DNA from: DATMER01 sp031390755
Lineage (GTDB): Bacteria; Acidobacteriota; Thermoanaerobaculia; Multivoradales; UBA5704
Reading direction: 5' to 3'
Assembly (NCBI GenBank): GCA_031390755.1
Contig: JANMTS010000173.1
Location: forward strand, 1 to 64,000
DNA: 64,000 nt
Positions 53,817-61,808 of this stretch are shown piece by piece (the stretch's first letter is position 1; every line of letters starts with the position of its first letter). The position numbers and the translations under genes are program-made. The notes under the pieces were generated by a model that saw nothing but the letters and a program-made list of their open reading frames with translations, searched no databases and was not told where the DNA came from.

Positions 53817-54269
53817 CTAGCTGGCTGGAGTGCCGAGAATCTTGTCGTACACCCACTTGCCCACGAACCCGGCCGCCGCGGTCAGGCCGATCCCCCAGGC
53901 GAGATCGAGCGGCACGAGGCGCGCCGGCCAGTCGCGCAGGACCGCCCAGTTCGTCAGCTCGTAGGTTCCGTAGGCGACCAGGCCCAGGGCCGCACCGCGC
54001 CGGGCCGCCGCGGCCGGACTCGCCGAGCCGCGCACCGCGTGGATCACGATGGCGGCCACGTAGAACGCGTAGAACAGGGCGGCCGCGGGCCAGTAGACGT
54101 CCGGCCGCTTGAGCGAGCCGAGCGACGTGTCGTAGAAGTCCTTGACCAGAATGCCCAGCCAGAGCAGATCGAGAGCGAGCATCGTCGCCGCGGTCGCAGC
54201 GCTCGCCGCAGTCACAGCGGCGAGGGCGGGCGCACGCCGCGAAGTCTTTTCCTTGGAAAGAGATTTCAT
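53817..54269 (-). CDS. DUF2177-family membrane protein
   Basis: A 150-aa protein with four predicted helices, starting at ATG 54269, which overlaps the stop of the CFA-like gene (ATGA) and has AGGAGGT upstream. Sequence such as LDLLWLGILVKDFYDTSLG, YGTYELTNWAVLRDW and VPLDLAWGI is characteristic of DUF2177. It is the last gene of the six-gene fatty-acid operon, where DUF2177 genes are commonly found. Function is unknown; a membrane-lipid-related role is inferred from context. The 112-bp gap to the convergent gene (53705-53816) holds only a weak 8-bp inverted repeat (GCTGATTC/GAATCAGC). Confidence 0.88.
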   Translation of the reverse strand: MKSLSKEKTSRRAPALAAVTAASAATAATMLALDLLWLGILVKDFYDTSLGSLKRPDVYWPAAALFYAFYVAAIVIHAVRGSASPAAAARRGAALGLVAYGTYELTNWAVLRDWPARLVPLDLAWGIGLTAAAGFVGKWVYDKILGTPAS

Positions 54270-55321
54270 GATTGACCTCCTGAGTCTCCAGGTGCGGTGA
54301 ACAGATAGTGCTGGACCCGCCACTCCTCCCCGCCCGCCGCGCCGAACAGCTCCGCGCAGGCCAGAAAGAAGATCCGCCAGCGCTCCAGCCAGCGGCGCCC
54401 CTGGCCGGCGCCGTAGACCGTTTCGAACAGCGCAAGGATCTCACTCCGGGAGGCGTCCAGCCGGGCGAGCCAGGCCTCGGAGGTCTTCTGGTAGTGAATC
54501 CCGGAGACCGGCCACTGCTCGGTCAGGGCGAGCGGCTTCGGAATGGCCGGGAGCAGGCCGGCCGCGGGCATCAGGCCGTCGGTGAAGAAATACCGGGCCA
54601 TCCAGTCGCCGGAACCCTCGTCCTCGAAAGCATAGGTCAGCTCGCGGTGGCAGAAAACGTGAACGAAGAGATGGCCGCCGGGGACGAGCCACGACGCGAT
54701 CCGACCGAACAGGACGGCGTAGTTCCGGACGTGCTCGAACATCTCGACGGAGACGATCCTCTCGAACCGACCGGCGGGCTCGAAGCTGTTCACGTCCGCC
54801 ACCTGGTGCCGGACGTTGCCGAGCCCCCGGCGTGCCGCCTCGGCGGCGATGAATTCGCCCTGGCTCCGTGAGTTGGAGACCGCGAGGATGCGGCAATCCG
54901 GAAAGCGCTCCGCAAGGTAGAGGCTCAGCGCACCCCAGCCGCATCCGAGGTCGAGCACCGTGTGGCCGTTCTCGATGCGGGCACGATGGGTGGTCGCGGC
55001 AAGCATCTCCTCCTCGGCTTCGGCGAGGCTGGAGACCCCTTCGGGCCACAGGCAGCAGCTGTACTTGAGATGCGGACCGAGGACGCGGCGGAAGAGCTCC
55101 GCGGGCACCTCGTAGTGCTGGCGATTGGCGGCATCGGTCGAGAGCGCGACCGGCTCGGCGCTGAGGCGGGCCACCCATTGGGCCAGCCGAGCCTCGGGAT
55201 CGGCCGGTGCCCGGCGCCATTCGTCCCGCAGCCGTTGCGCCAGCAGCCGGCGGATGCCGAAGCGGATCGCCGGGTCCGGCAGGAGGCCCCGATCGAGGAG
55301 GCCGGAAACGCCGGCAATCAT
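54266..55321 (-). CDS. Second CFA synthase-like SAM methyltransferase
   Basis: A 351-aa protein starting MIAGVSGLLDRGLLPD at ATG 55321; that start overlaps the preceding stop by one base (TGATG). The SAM site is VLDLGCGWGALSLYLAER (near residues 121-138), followed by RFERIVSVEMFEHVRNY. The family resemblance is to cyclopropane-fatty-acyl-phospholipid synthases, but the N-terminal lipid-binding part is short and different from the first CFA-like gene of the operon. Pairs of such methyltransferases occur in clusters that modify unsaturated phospholipid acyl chains. The exact product (cyclopropane, methyl branch or furan precursor) cannot be told from sequence. Confidence 0.88.
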   Translation of the reverse strand: MIAGVSGLLDRGLLPDPAIRFGIRRLLAQRLRDEWRRAPADPEARLAQWVARLSAEPVALSTDAANRQHYEVPAELFRRVLGPHLKYSCCLWPEGVSSLAEAEEEMLAATTHRARIENGHTVLDLGCGWGALSLYLAERFPDCRILAVSNSRSQGEFIAAEAARRGLGNVRHQVADVNSFEPAGRFERIVSVEMFEHVRNYAVLFGRIASWLVPGGHLFVHVFCHRELTYAFEDEGSGDWMARYFFTDGLMPAAGLLPAIPKPLALTEQWPVSGIHYQKTSEAWLARLDASRSEILALFETVYGAGQGRRWLERWRIFFLACAELFGAAGGEEWRVQHYLFTAPGDSGGQS

Positions 55322-55860
55322 CACGCACCTCCGGCGCCGGGCGTCACAAGGGCCGGGACGCGCAGCATCAGGGGAAACGCGACGCCCCACTCCACCCCGA
55401 TCGCCAGCAGGCTCGGCCAGGACGGCTCCGGAAAGGTCGCGGCCCCCATCCGCACGCCGGCCGCGTAGGCCACGGGGCCTCCGAACGCTCCCAGCAGCCC
55501 GGCGAGCCACGGCCGGCGCGCGAGCGCTCCGAGATTGGGCAGCCAGACCGCCAGGAGACACCAGAGCGAGGTGATCCACGGCGAGGCGATCCCGGGGACG
55601 AGCCCCGCACCGAAGCGCACGAGCCCCGCCGCCGCGAGAATCGAATCGGCGGCGGTCCCGGCGAGGCCGAGCAACGCGACCGCAACCGCCCAGCGGCCCC
55701 GCGCGCTCCGCTCCAGGCCCAGCGACCAGGCGGCGAGAAAGGCCGCGGTCAGAACCGGCCCGATCCAGATCCAGCCGCGCGCGGCCGAGGCGACGGCTCC
55801 GAACCAGACCGCCTGATAGACCACGAACAGGCCCAGGGCCTTGAGCGCGTCACCCTTCAC
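55321..55860 (-). CDS. DUF2878-family membrane protein
   Basis: A 179-aa protein with a GTG start at 55860 that overlaps the stop of the first CFA gene (GTGA). Five or so hydrophobic helices are visible, with the DUF2878 marks VYQAVWFGAV near the N-terminus, DSILAAAGLVRF in the middle and GGPVAYAAGVRMGAATF near the C-terminus. It is located in the inner membrane between two CFA-like methyltransferase genes; proteins of this family regularly accompany DUF1365 and CFA genes. Biochemical role unknown. Confidence 0.9.
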   Translation of the reverse strand: MKGDALKALGLFVVYQAVWFGAVASAARGWIWIGPVLTAAFLAAWSLGLERSARGRWAVAVALLGLAGTAADSILAAAGLVRFGAGLVPGIASPWITSLWCLLAVWLPNLGALARRPWLAGLLGAFGGPVAYAAGVRMGAATFPEPSWPSLLAIGVEWGVAFPLMLRVPALVTPGAGGA

Positions 55861-57074
55861 GCCGAACCCCCGGACCTCAGGGCGCCCATCAGCGTCTGCC
55901 CGCGGAACTCAGGTCCGGCGAAAAGAATCTGGGCGTCGCCGATCACCCGCTCGCGGAAGCCCCCTTCGCAATAGCAGAGGTAGTACCGCCAGAGCCGGAG
56001 GAACCGCTCCGGGTAGCCGAGCGCGAGGATGCGGTCGCGCGCCGCTTCGAATCGGTCCCGCCAGTGCAGGAGGGTCTCCGCATAGTGCAGGCCGAGATCC
56101 TCCACATGCAGCGTGGTCAGCCGGCTGGCCTTGGTGGCCGCGGAGGCGAGCGCGGTCAGCGAGGGGATGAAGCCGCCCGGGAAGATGTAGCGCTGGATGA
56201 AGTCGACGTCCCGTAGCGCCGCCTCGTAGTTGCGGTCGGCGATGGTGATCGCCTGGAGCGCCACCAGGCCGTCGGGACGCAGCAGGCGGTCCAGGGCCGC
56301 GAAGAAGGTGGGCAGGTAGCGATGGCCGACCGCTTCGATCATCTCCACCGACACGATCTTCGAGTATCTCCCCGTCAGGTCGCGGTAGTCCCTCTGGAGG
56401 ATCTCCACCCGGTCCGCCAGCCCGGCGTCAGACACCCGGCGGACGGCCACGGCGTGCTGCGACGGCGAAATCGTGGTCGTGGTCACCCGGCAGCCATACC
56501 GGCCGGCCGCATGCATCGCGAAGCTCCCCCACCCGGTGCCGATCTCCAGCAGATGGTCGTCCGGGGTGAGCTGGAGCTTGCGGCAGAGACGGTCGATCTT
56601 GGCCTCCTGCGCCTCCTCCAGGGTGAGCCCCGGCCGCTCGAACAGGGCCGCCGAATAGGTCATCGACGCATCCAGGAACAGCGCGAAGAAGTCGTTCCCG
56701 AGGTCGTAGTGGGCCTCGATGTTCTTCCGGCTCCCCGCGCGCGAGTTGGGGCGCAGCGCATGCCACGCCCGCGCGGCGAGGTGGCCGAGGCGCGCGAGCC
56801 CCGACTCCAGCTGGCTGGTCACGGTGTGGTCGCGGGCCATCACGCGCACCAGGGAGGTGAGGTCGGGGCTGTCCCACCAGCCGGCCAGATACGCCTCGGC
56901 GGCGCCCAGGCTGCCGCCGGTCGCGAGCTGCCGCCAGAAGCGGGGATCATGCACCGCCAGCTCGGCGCGCAGGCCGTCGGCGGGCGATCCAGCCGGGCGG
57001 CCGAGGCGCGTCTCCGTCCCGCCTTCGCGCAGCAGAAGCTCGCCGCCGGTCAGCCGCTCCAGGCGGCCGAGCAC
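55857..57074 (-). CDS. Cyclopropane-fatty-acyl-phospholipid synthase family protein
   Basis: About 405-438 aa. The start is ambiguous: ATG 57173 overlaps the DUF1365 gene by 88 bp, CTG 57089 overlaps its stop as CTGA, and GTG 57074 gives no overlap; I list the last. Family marks are clear: an N-terminal domain (AAEAYLAGWWDSPDLTSLVR), then NIEAHYDLGNDFFALFLD, LLEIGTGWGSFAMHAA for SAM binding, SKIVSVEMIEAVGHRYL, QRYIFPGGFIPS and the C-terminal EDLGLHYAETLLHWR. It adds a methylene or methyl group from SAM to unsaturated acyl chains of membrane lipids. The upstream FAD oxidoreductase and DUF1365 genes are its standard neighbours. Confidence 0.92.
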   Translation of the reverse strand: MLGRLERLTGGELLLREGGTETRLGRPAGSPADGLRAELAVHDPRFWRQLATGGSLGAAEAYLAGWWDSPDLTSLVRVMARDHTVTSQLESGLARLGHLAARAWHALRPNSRAGSRKNIEAHYDLGNDFFALFLDASMTYSAALFERPGLTLEEAQEAKIDRLCRKLQLTPDDHLLEIGTGWGSFAMHAAGRYGCRVTTTTISPSQHAVAVRRVSDAGLADRVEILQRDYRDLTGRYSKIVSVEMIEAVGHRYLPTFFAALDRLLRPDGLVALQAITIADRNYEAALRDVDFIQRYIFPGGFIPSLTALASAATKASRLTTLHVEDLGLHYAETLLHWRDRFEAARDRILALGYPERFLRLWRYYLCYCEGGFRERVIGDAQILFAGPEFRGQTLMGALRSGGSA

Positions 57075-57085
57075 CAGGCGGCGGC

Positions 57086-57844
57086 TCAGCCCGGCTTCGG
57101 ATCGGGAGACGGTGGATGAGGATGAAACGGGGCGCCGCGCAGCTTCAGCAGCACCGCCTGCCAGTAGATCCATAGGAAGATCCTCAGGGTCATCGCCGGG
57201 TACCGGAACAGGACCCGGCGCAGGGTTCGGGCATCCAGGGGGTGCCGCGCGAGCTGGAGCGTGGCGTCGAAGACCTTGCTCTCCCCCCGGAGGTTCTCCA
57301 TGTGCACCAGGAGGCGCGGGCCGGGGGGCCGGATCAGCCAGCGGTAGTCGAGGTCCATGGGGAAGAAGGGCGAGACATGCAGCTCCTTCGGAAACCGCGC
57401 CTCCCAGGTGCCGCCGCGGTCGGCCTCCGGCGTCACCACGTAGAGATGACGCTCGTCCCACGGCGTGTTGGTGACCTCGCCCACCACCGCGGCCAGGGCG
57501 CCCGCGGCGTCATGGCAGTAGTAGAGGCTCACCGGATTCATCCGGAAACCGAAGGTGCGCGCGTTGGTCAACAGGCGGACCGCGCCCTCCGGCCGGCGAC
57601 CCGTGCGCTCGGCGACGAGGCGGCGGACCCCTTCGGCCCACGGGAGAGCGGGATCGCCGAAATAGTCGCGGCGCCGGAGCCACGACAGGCCGGGCCTGTC
57701 GATGGAAAGCCATCGGCTCACCTTCCCCACCTGCGCCAGCTCGTCGAGGTCGACGTAGAGCATGAACAGCGGATAGGAAAAGCGGTGGCCGCGCGGCGCG
57801 AACCGGCGGTGGCGCACGGTTCCGAGATAGAGGGCGCTCTCCAT
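57086..57844 (-). CDS. DUF1365 family protein
   Basis: A 252-aa protein starting MESALYLGTVRHRRFAPRGH at ATG 57844, 20 bp after the FAD oxidoreductase gene. Family features: HRFSYPLFMLYVDLDEL near residue 19, FGFRMNPVSLYYCHD near 100, VTNTPWDERHLYVV near 125, KELHVSPFFPMDLDYRW near 155. DUF1365 proteins almost always occur beside FAD oxidoreductase and CFA genes and are implicated in lipid modification; in Rhodobacter a related cluster responds to singlet oxygen and includes furan fatty acid genes. The enzymatic step is not known. Second gene of the operon. Confidence 0.93.
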   Translation of the reverse strand: MESALYLGTVRHRRFAPRGHRFSYPLFMLYVDLDELAQVGKVSRWLSIDRPGLSWLRRRDYFGDPALPWAEGVRRLVAERTGRRPEGAVRLLTNARTFGFRMNPVSLYYCHDAAGALAAVVGEVTNTPWDERHLYVVTPEADRGGTWEARFPKELHVSPFFPMDLDYRWLIRPPGPRLLVHMENLRGESKVFDATLQLARHPLDARTLRRVLFRYPAMTLRIFLWIYWQAVLLKLRGAPFHPHPPSPDPKPG

Positions 57845-57864
57845 CGAATCGTCTCGCGGCGGCT

Positions 57865-59118
57865 TCAGGCGGCCCGCGCCGCGGCCTCGGCGACCGACTC
57901 GGCTGCACGCCGGCCGCTCCACAGTCCATCCTCATGGAAACCATGGCGCCAATACGCACCGCAGTAGTGCGTGCCGCGCCGCCCGCTGATCTCCGCCCAC
58001 CGTTCCTGCGCGGCCACCGCCGCCGCGTCGAACTGCGGATGGGCCATCTCCTCCCGCCGGACCAGGCGCGACGGATCGATCTCCGCGGTGCGGTTGAGCG
58101 TCACGCACCAGGGCGTCTCGGTCGGCAGCGGTTGCAGCAGGTTCATGAGATAGGTGACTCCGAGGCTTTCGCTCCGGTCGAGCCGGACGTTCCAGCTCGC
58201 CCAGGCACGGCGGCGGCGCGGCAGGAGCGACGCGTCGCCATGCAGGGTTACGTCGCTCGCGCGGTACCGGATGGCTCCCAGCACCTCGCGCTCGGCCGGG
58301 GTCGGATCGGCGAGCGCGGCGAGCGCCTGGTCGCTGTGCAGGGCGAGGACGACCTGATCGAAGTGATGCGTCCCACCGTCCACCGAGATCTCGACCCCGG
58401 GCACCCCGGGATCAAGCCGGCGGATCGAGCGCACCGGGTCGCCGAGATGGAAGGTGGCGTCGAGCCGCGCGGTCAGCGCCTCCACATAGCTCCGCGAACC
58501 GCCACGCACCGTGCGCCACTGCGGGCGGTCGCGGAGGTCCAGGAGACCGTGCTGGCGGAAGAAGTTGAGAAGCGTCGCCGCGGGGAAGTCGAGCACGCGT
58601 TCGCGCGGCATCGACCAGATGGCGCCGGCCATAGGGAGCAGGTAGAGATGGACGAACGACCGCGGCAGCCGGCTCTCCCGCGCGAAGTCCGCCAGCGAGC
58701 GGCGGCGGCCGGCCTCCAGCTCCCGCGTCCCTTCCTTGTAGAAGCGCCACGCCCCGGCCGCGATCCCCCAGAACCGGGGATCGACCAGATTGCGCCGCCG
58801 CGCCAGGAGAGCGGAGACGCTCTCGCCGCTGTACTCGAACCCGGTCGCGGGATCGGACGCGCTGAAGCCCATGGAGCTCTCGACGGTCTCGACACCCAGC
58901 TCGTCGAGGAGCGCGCAGAAGCCCGGATAGTTCCGCCGGTTGTAGACGATGAACCCCATGTCCACCGGGAAGCGGCGCCCCCCCTCCTCCACCTCGGCGG
59001 TCAGCGCATGGCCACCCGCCCGGGGCGCCGCGTCGAACACATGCAGCTCATGGCGCCCCGAAAGCGACCTGGCCGCCGCCAGCCCCGCGATCCCCGCGCC
59101 GACAATCGCGATCCTCAA
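57865..59118 (-). CDS. FAD-dependent (amine-oxidase-fold) oxidoreductase
   Basis: A 417-aa protein with a TTG start at 59118, supported by GGAGG about 7 nt upstream. The N-terminal FAD/NAD-binding fold is plain: AIVGAGIAGLAAARSL at residues 4-19, FDAAPRAGGHALT near 28. Further marks are FPVDMGFIVYNRRNYPGFCALL and the C-terminal GTHYCGAYWRHGFHEDGLWSG. It belongs to the flavin amine-oxidase superfamily group found first in CFA/DUF1365 operons, where it is thought to oxidise or desaturate acyl chains. Leads a six-gene operon with short gaps or overlaps throughout. No promoter is recognised in the sequence upstream, which soon becomes repeat array. Confidence 0.92.
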   Translation of the reverse strand: MRIAIVGAGIAGLAAARSLSGRHELHVFDAAPRAGGHALTAEVEEGGRRFPVDMGFIVYNRRNYPGFCALLDELGVETVESSMGFSASDPATGFEYSGESVSALLARRRNLVDPRFWGIAAGAWRFYKEGTRELEAGRRRSLADFARESRLPRSFVHLYLLPMAGAIWSMPRERVLDFPAATLLNFFRQHGLLDLRDRPQWRTVRGGSRSYVEALTARLDATFHLGDPVRSIRRLDPGVPGVEISVDGGTHHFDQVVLALHSDQALAALADPTPAEREVLGAIRYRASDVTLHGDASLLPRRRRAWASWNVRLDRSESLGVTYLMNLLQPLPTETPWCVTLNRTAEIDPSRLVRREEMAHPQFDAAAVAAQERWAEISGRRGTHYCGAYWRHGFHEDGLWSGRRAAESVAEAAARAA

Positions 59119-59418
59119 GAGCCGCCTCCGCCCGGGCGCAGCAGCCCCGTCTCCCCTGATTTCGTCGTCATCAACCTACATACGCCCGGGCCGGCGCGGC
59201 GGATTAGCCCTTCCCTCCCCTCCCCGCGGGCGTTTCCAAGCGATCTCCGGGTCACCGCGCGGTGTGCGGCGGGAATTCCTCTCATCAGGGCGACGACCGC
59301 CCCGGCGGGCCACCGGGCTCTTCGTCGAGTTTGTCGATCTCCGTGGAGACGCTGAAGAAGCTCTCGGCCCGCAGGAAGAACCCATCCCGTGGCCGCTCCG
59401 AGTCGCTGCCAGGCAGTC

Positions 59419-60005
59419 TTACCTTGCCGCGCAGAAGGTAATCTCGCCGTGACGTAAGGTTACCCCGCGGCTGGTAATGTTGGAGCAGGGGTCCGCCGAG
59501 CGATGGAGCGCGACGTAAGGTTACCCGGGCTCTGGGTGCCACCACCTCGCCGCCAGACAAGTTTCTCCAAGGCGAGGTAGGGCCACCCGAGCTCCGGGTA
59601 CCACCACCTCGCTGCCAGGCAAGTTTCTCCATGGCGAGGCAAGGTCCCCGAGCTCCGGGTACCACCGCCTCGCTGCCCGGCAGGTTTCTCCATGGCGAGG
59701 TGAAGTCACCCAGCCCCGCCGACAAGTCACCCGGCAGTCAGGCAAGCTCGCCTCGTCGCGGGCAAGGTCGCCCGGTTGCAGCGCCAGACTACTCGCACCT
59801 CGGGGGAGATCACCTCACTGCGGGGTAAGGTTACTCGACGACCTGCAACGATACCCGGTGAGGAGGTCCGCTGCCCTTACCGTGAGGTGGGATTCTTCAA
59901 AGACGAGGGAAGGGCGCCTGCCAGACGGCAAGGTTACCCGCAGGCCGGGTAACTCCACCCTGGGAGAGATGGCCTCAACGAATTGGCCCGCCGAGATACC
60001 CGGTG
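59419..60005. repeat. Non-coding array C with 20-21-bp period
   Basis: The gap 59119-60125 has no credible gene; 59119-59418 shows nothing. From about 59419 to 60005 variants of CAAGGTTACCCGG recur at 20-21-bp steps, with core starts near 59435, 59456, 59517, 59703, 59724, 59744, 59764, 59786, 59807, 59827, 59847, 59930 and 59951. Single-base shifts in spacing break any reading frame, so this is not a coding heptad repeat. Minus-strand open frames with repeating 'WRNLPGSE' and similar peptides are by-products. Confidence 0.75.
59526..59710. repeat. Three tandem 62-bp units inside array C
   Basis: Units begin at about 59526, 59588 and 59649 and share CTCCGGGTACCACCACCTCG, then CAAGTTTCTCC and GGCGAGG. 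Each 62-bp unit is itself three sub-units of about 20-21 bp, so it is a higher-order amplification of the basic array period. No spacers of CRISPR type exist. Confidence 0.75.
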
Positions 60006-60044
60006 TTGCTCCACGGTGTCCGCGTAGTCCGGCAAGGGACTCCG

Positions 60045-60110
60045 GGTGGCGCAGGGAAGATTGGGAAGGAGAATATCCGGCCGCTTCGCAGAGATCTCCT
60101 TGTGGATCTC
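60045..60110. repeat. Dispersed 66-bp repeat, copy 1 (copy 2 at 62569-62634)
   Basis: The segment ends in GAGATCTCCTTGTGGATCTC and aligns without gaps to 62569-62634 with about 11 mismatches by my count. Shared blocks include GGCCGCTTCG and GAGATCTCCTTGTGGAT. Both copies lie in non-coding DNA on either side of the toxin-antitoxin cluster, in the same orientation. Confidence 0.65.
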
Positions 60111-60125
60111 CTCAATGCGTCCGTT

Positions 60126-60839
60126 TCAATCGCAATTTCCGGCCGGCTTTTTCAAGCCGTGAGGCTTGCCGAGCAAGGCGCTTCGCATCGGCACCCGGTC
60201 CGGATGAATCCGGAACGGCCCGTAGCACAGGCGCCTCAGGATCGCATCCGGCCTTGCATACCAGCTGGCCCAGGCGAGCGGCGTGTCACCGTTCATGTCC
60301 TTCGCCTCGCGGTCCGCACCGGCCGCGAGCAGTTGATCGATCGTGGCTTCGCTGCCGAACGCCGCGGCACGATGCAGCGTGGTCTCCCCCTTCGTCCGGC
60401 AATCCCGCATGAAAGCTCCGGTCTCCACCGACGGCTTCGTCACCCGGTGCGGATCTGCACCGTGAGCCAGAAGGACGCGGACCACGAAGTCGTGCCGGCT
60501 GCGGTCGGGGGTGCAGAGCGCGGAGTGCAGCGGCGTCTCCGCCGTGTCGTGAGCGCCTGCGTTCACGTCGGCGCCGCTCTCGATCAGGAATTCGCAGAGC
60601 TGCCAGTGGCCATGAAACGCCGCGCCGTTCAGCCCGAGATTCTCGCCAAGGGAGGTCAGCGATTCGCCGCTTCCGAGCAGGAACCGGATCGCGCTCACTT
60701 CGCCGTAGTAGGCGCACCACTGCAGCAGCGGGGTGCCGTCCCCGGTCTGGGAGTTGGCAGACGCTCCTTGAGACAGGAGATCCCAGACCAGGTCGGTCCG
60801 GCCGTCGGCGATCCGCGCGAGGAGACTGTCTTTCGTCAT
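60126..60839 (-). CDS. Ankyrin-repeat protein
   Basis: A 237-aa cytoplasmic protein starting at ATG 60839, 6 bp after the stop of the PIN-domain gene, so probably co-transcribed with the toxin-antitoxin pair. About five ankyrin-type repeats are seen: DGTPLLQWCAYYGEVSAIRFLL, GLNGAAFHGHWQLCEFLIESGADVN, TPLHSALC ... VRVLLAHGADP, KGETTLHRAAAFGSEATIDQLLAAGADR and NGDTPLAWASWY. No signal peptide. A role as binding partner or additional module of the neighbouring toxin-antitoxin operon is possible but unproven. Confidence 0.88.
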   Translation of the reverse strand: MTKDSLLARIADGRTDLVWDLLSQGASANSQTGDGTPLLQWCAYYGEVSAIRFLLGSGESLTSLGENLGLNGAAFHGHWQLCEFLIESGADVNAGAHDTAETPLHSALCTPDRSRHDFVVRVLLAHGADPHRVTKPSVETGAFMRDCRTKGETTLHRAAAFGSEATIDQLLAAGADREAKDMNGDTPLAWASWYARPDAILRRLCYGPFRIHPDRVPMRSALLGKPHGLKKPAGNCD

Positions 60840-60845
60840 TGTGTA

Positions 60846-61247
60846 TCACTCGGCCGGCGCAGTGGCCCACAAGGCGCCGCGATAGTGCTCGTGGATGTCG
60901 CGGTCCTTGGTCACCAACGGCACCTCTCGTAAGGAAGCCTGGCTGACGATGAGCCGGTCGAAGGGATCGCGGGTCCAGCTCAGATCGAGCGCGTGCCGCG
61001 CGACCTCGGGAAACGGCAGGTCGCAGACCTTCAGGCCGAGATCTCGGCCGAGGATTTCGAGAACTTGCTGGACCGGATCGGTGAACCGCCCGATCTCGAT
61101 GAGATATTGCAGCTCGACGAGCGCCATTGGCGAAATCAGCAATTCGTTCTCGTTGAGAGCCTGCCGGGCCGTGGCGGGAATTCGCTCGGCCTGACCGGCG
61201 TAGAGCCACACCATGACGTGGGTGTCGAGGTAGATCAGGGACGCCAT
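60846..61247 (-). CDS. vapC: VapC-type PIN-domain toxin
   Basis: A 133-aa PIN-domain ribonuclease. The four acidic positions fit Asp8 (IYLDTHVMVWL), Glu44 (LISPMALVELQYL), Asp88/Asp93 region (LSWTRDPFDRLIVSQA) and Asp114-116 (LVTKDRDIHEHY). Toxins of this class cleave tRNA or rRNA and are blocked by the adjacent antitoxin. The start at 61247 overlaps the antitoxin stop by 13 bp, the usual coupling of antitoxin and toxin. Confidence 0.92.
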   Translation of the reverse strand: MASLIYLDTHVMVWLYAGQAERIPATARQALNENELLISPMALVELQYLIEIGRFTDPVQQVLEILGRDLGLKVCDLPFPEVARHALDLSWTRDPFDRLIVSQASLREVPLVTKDRDIHEHYRGALWATAPAE

Positions 61248-61450
61248 TCCTTCGACCAGTCCATGTGGACAATGTCTTCCGGGTCACCGACCAGACAGTC
61301 CCGCCGCTTCAGGTTGTCGAGTTTGTCGCGCAGAGGCTCGGGTGCGATACGCAGCGTCCTCCCCTTGCGCTCGATCTCCAGCGGCACTCCGGTGTCGAGC
61401 ACCTGGTCGAGGAGCTGATAGATGTTCTGGCGCAGCTCAGATACGGTCAC
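61235..61450 (-). CDS. Phd/YefM-type antitoxin
   Basis: A 71-aa protein with a GTG start at 61450 and AAGGAGG about 9 nt upstream. The N-terminus MTVSELRQNIYQLLDQVLDTGVPLEIERKGRTLRI is the Phd/YefM DNA-binding and dimerisation fold; the C-terminal tail (LKRRDCLVGDPEDIVHMDWSKEW) is the part that would wrap the toxin. It is expected to repress its own operon; two copies of an 8-bp palindrome lie just upstream. Confidence 0.88.
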   Translation of the reverse strand: MTVSELRQNIYQLLDQVLDTGVPLEIERKGRTLRIAPEPLRDKLDNLKRRDCLVGDPEDIVHMDWSKEWRP

Positions 61451-61490
61451 GGCGAGAACCTCCTTACAAGCCGTTCCAGGCTAACGCGGA

Positions 61491-61523
61491 GTCGTACGAC
61501 TGTCAAGAGCTCGATCGTACGAC
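61491..61523. promoter_or_regulatory. Operator candidate for the Phd/VapC operon
   Basis: TCGTACGA occurs twice, at 61492-61499 (within the palindrome GTCGTACGAC) and 61515-61522, 23 bp apart and on the same helix face to about two turns. It lies 41 bp upstream of the antitoxin start, where such antitoxins bind. Confidence 0.6.
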
Positions 61524-61805
61524 CAAACCGAGCGTGAGGACGAGTTGGGGATGGGCGGGCTCCAGGGCCGCCTCGTCGATGGCGAGGGCGCGCTCGAAGA
61601 GGGGGCGGGCGGCGGCGTCCTCGCCGAGATCCACGCGGGCGATCCGGTAGAGGCCGAGCGCGATGTCTTGCGGGAGTTGAGAGAGCTCAGGGAGGCGGCC
61701 TTTTTCGTCGGGCAGGCTGAGCTGCACCGGCAGGCCGTGCCGGCGCTCGACCCCCGCGCAGACGTCACGGAGGGCTTCGGCCAGGCCGCGGCGCTCCAGG
61801 ATGGA
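61503..61805 (-). pseudogene. Remnant: histidine kinase fragment joined to TPR fragment
   Basis: The minus-strand frame between the stop of the PIN gene and the operator region reads ILERRGLAEALRDVCAGVER and then LPQDIALGLYRIA, typical of HisKA_3/HATPase sensor kinases just before the N box. It then changes abruptly to DAAARPLFERALAIDEAALE, typical of tetratricopeptide repeats, and ends at a stop 61503. There is no start codon with a ribosome site and neither domain is complete, so this is a decayed, rearranged fragment. Confidence 0.6.
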
Positions 61806-61808
61806 CCC

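Noticed and set aside
59526..59710. Three repeats considered as a CRISPR array
   Set aside because: Units are contiguous 62-bp tandem copies without unique spacers and there are no cas genes.
59285..59745. Minus-strand frames in array C with repeating WRNLPGSE-like peptides
   Set aside because: Repetition comes from the DNA array; spacing shifts break the frame between neighbouring units.
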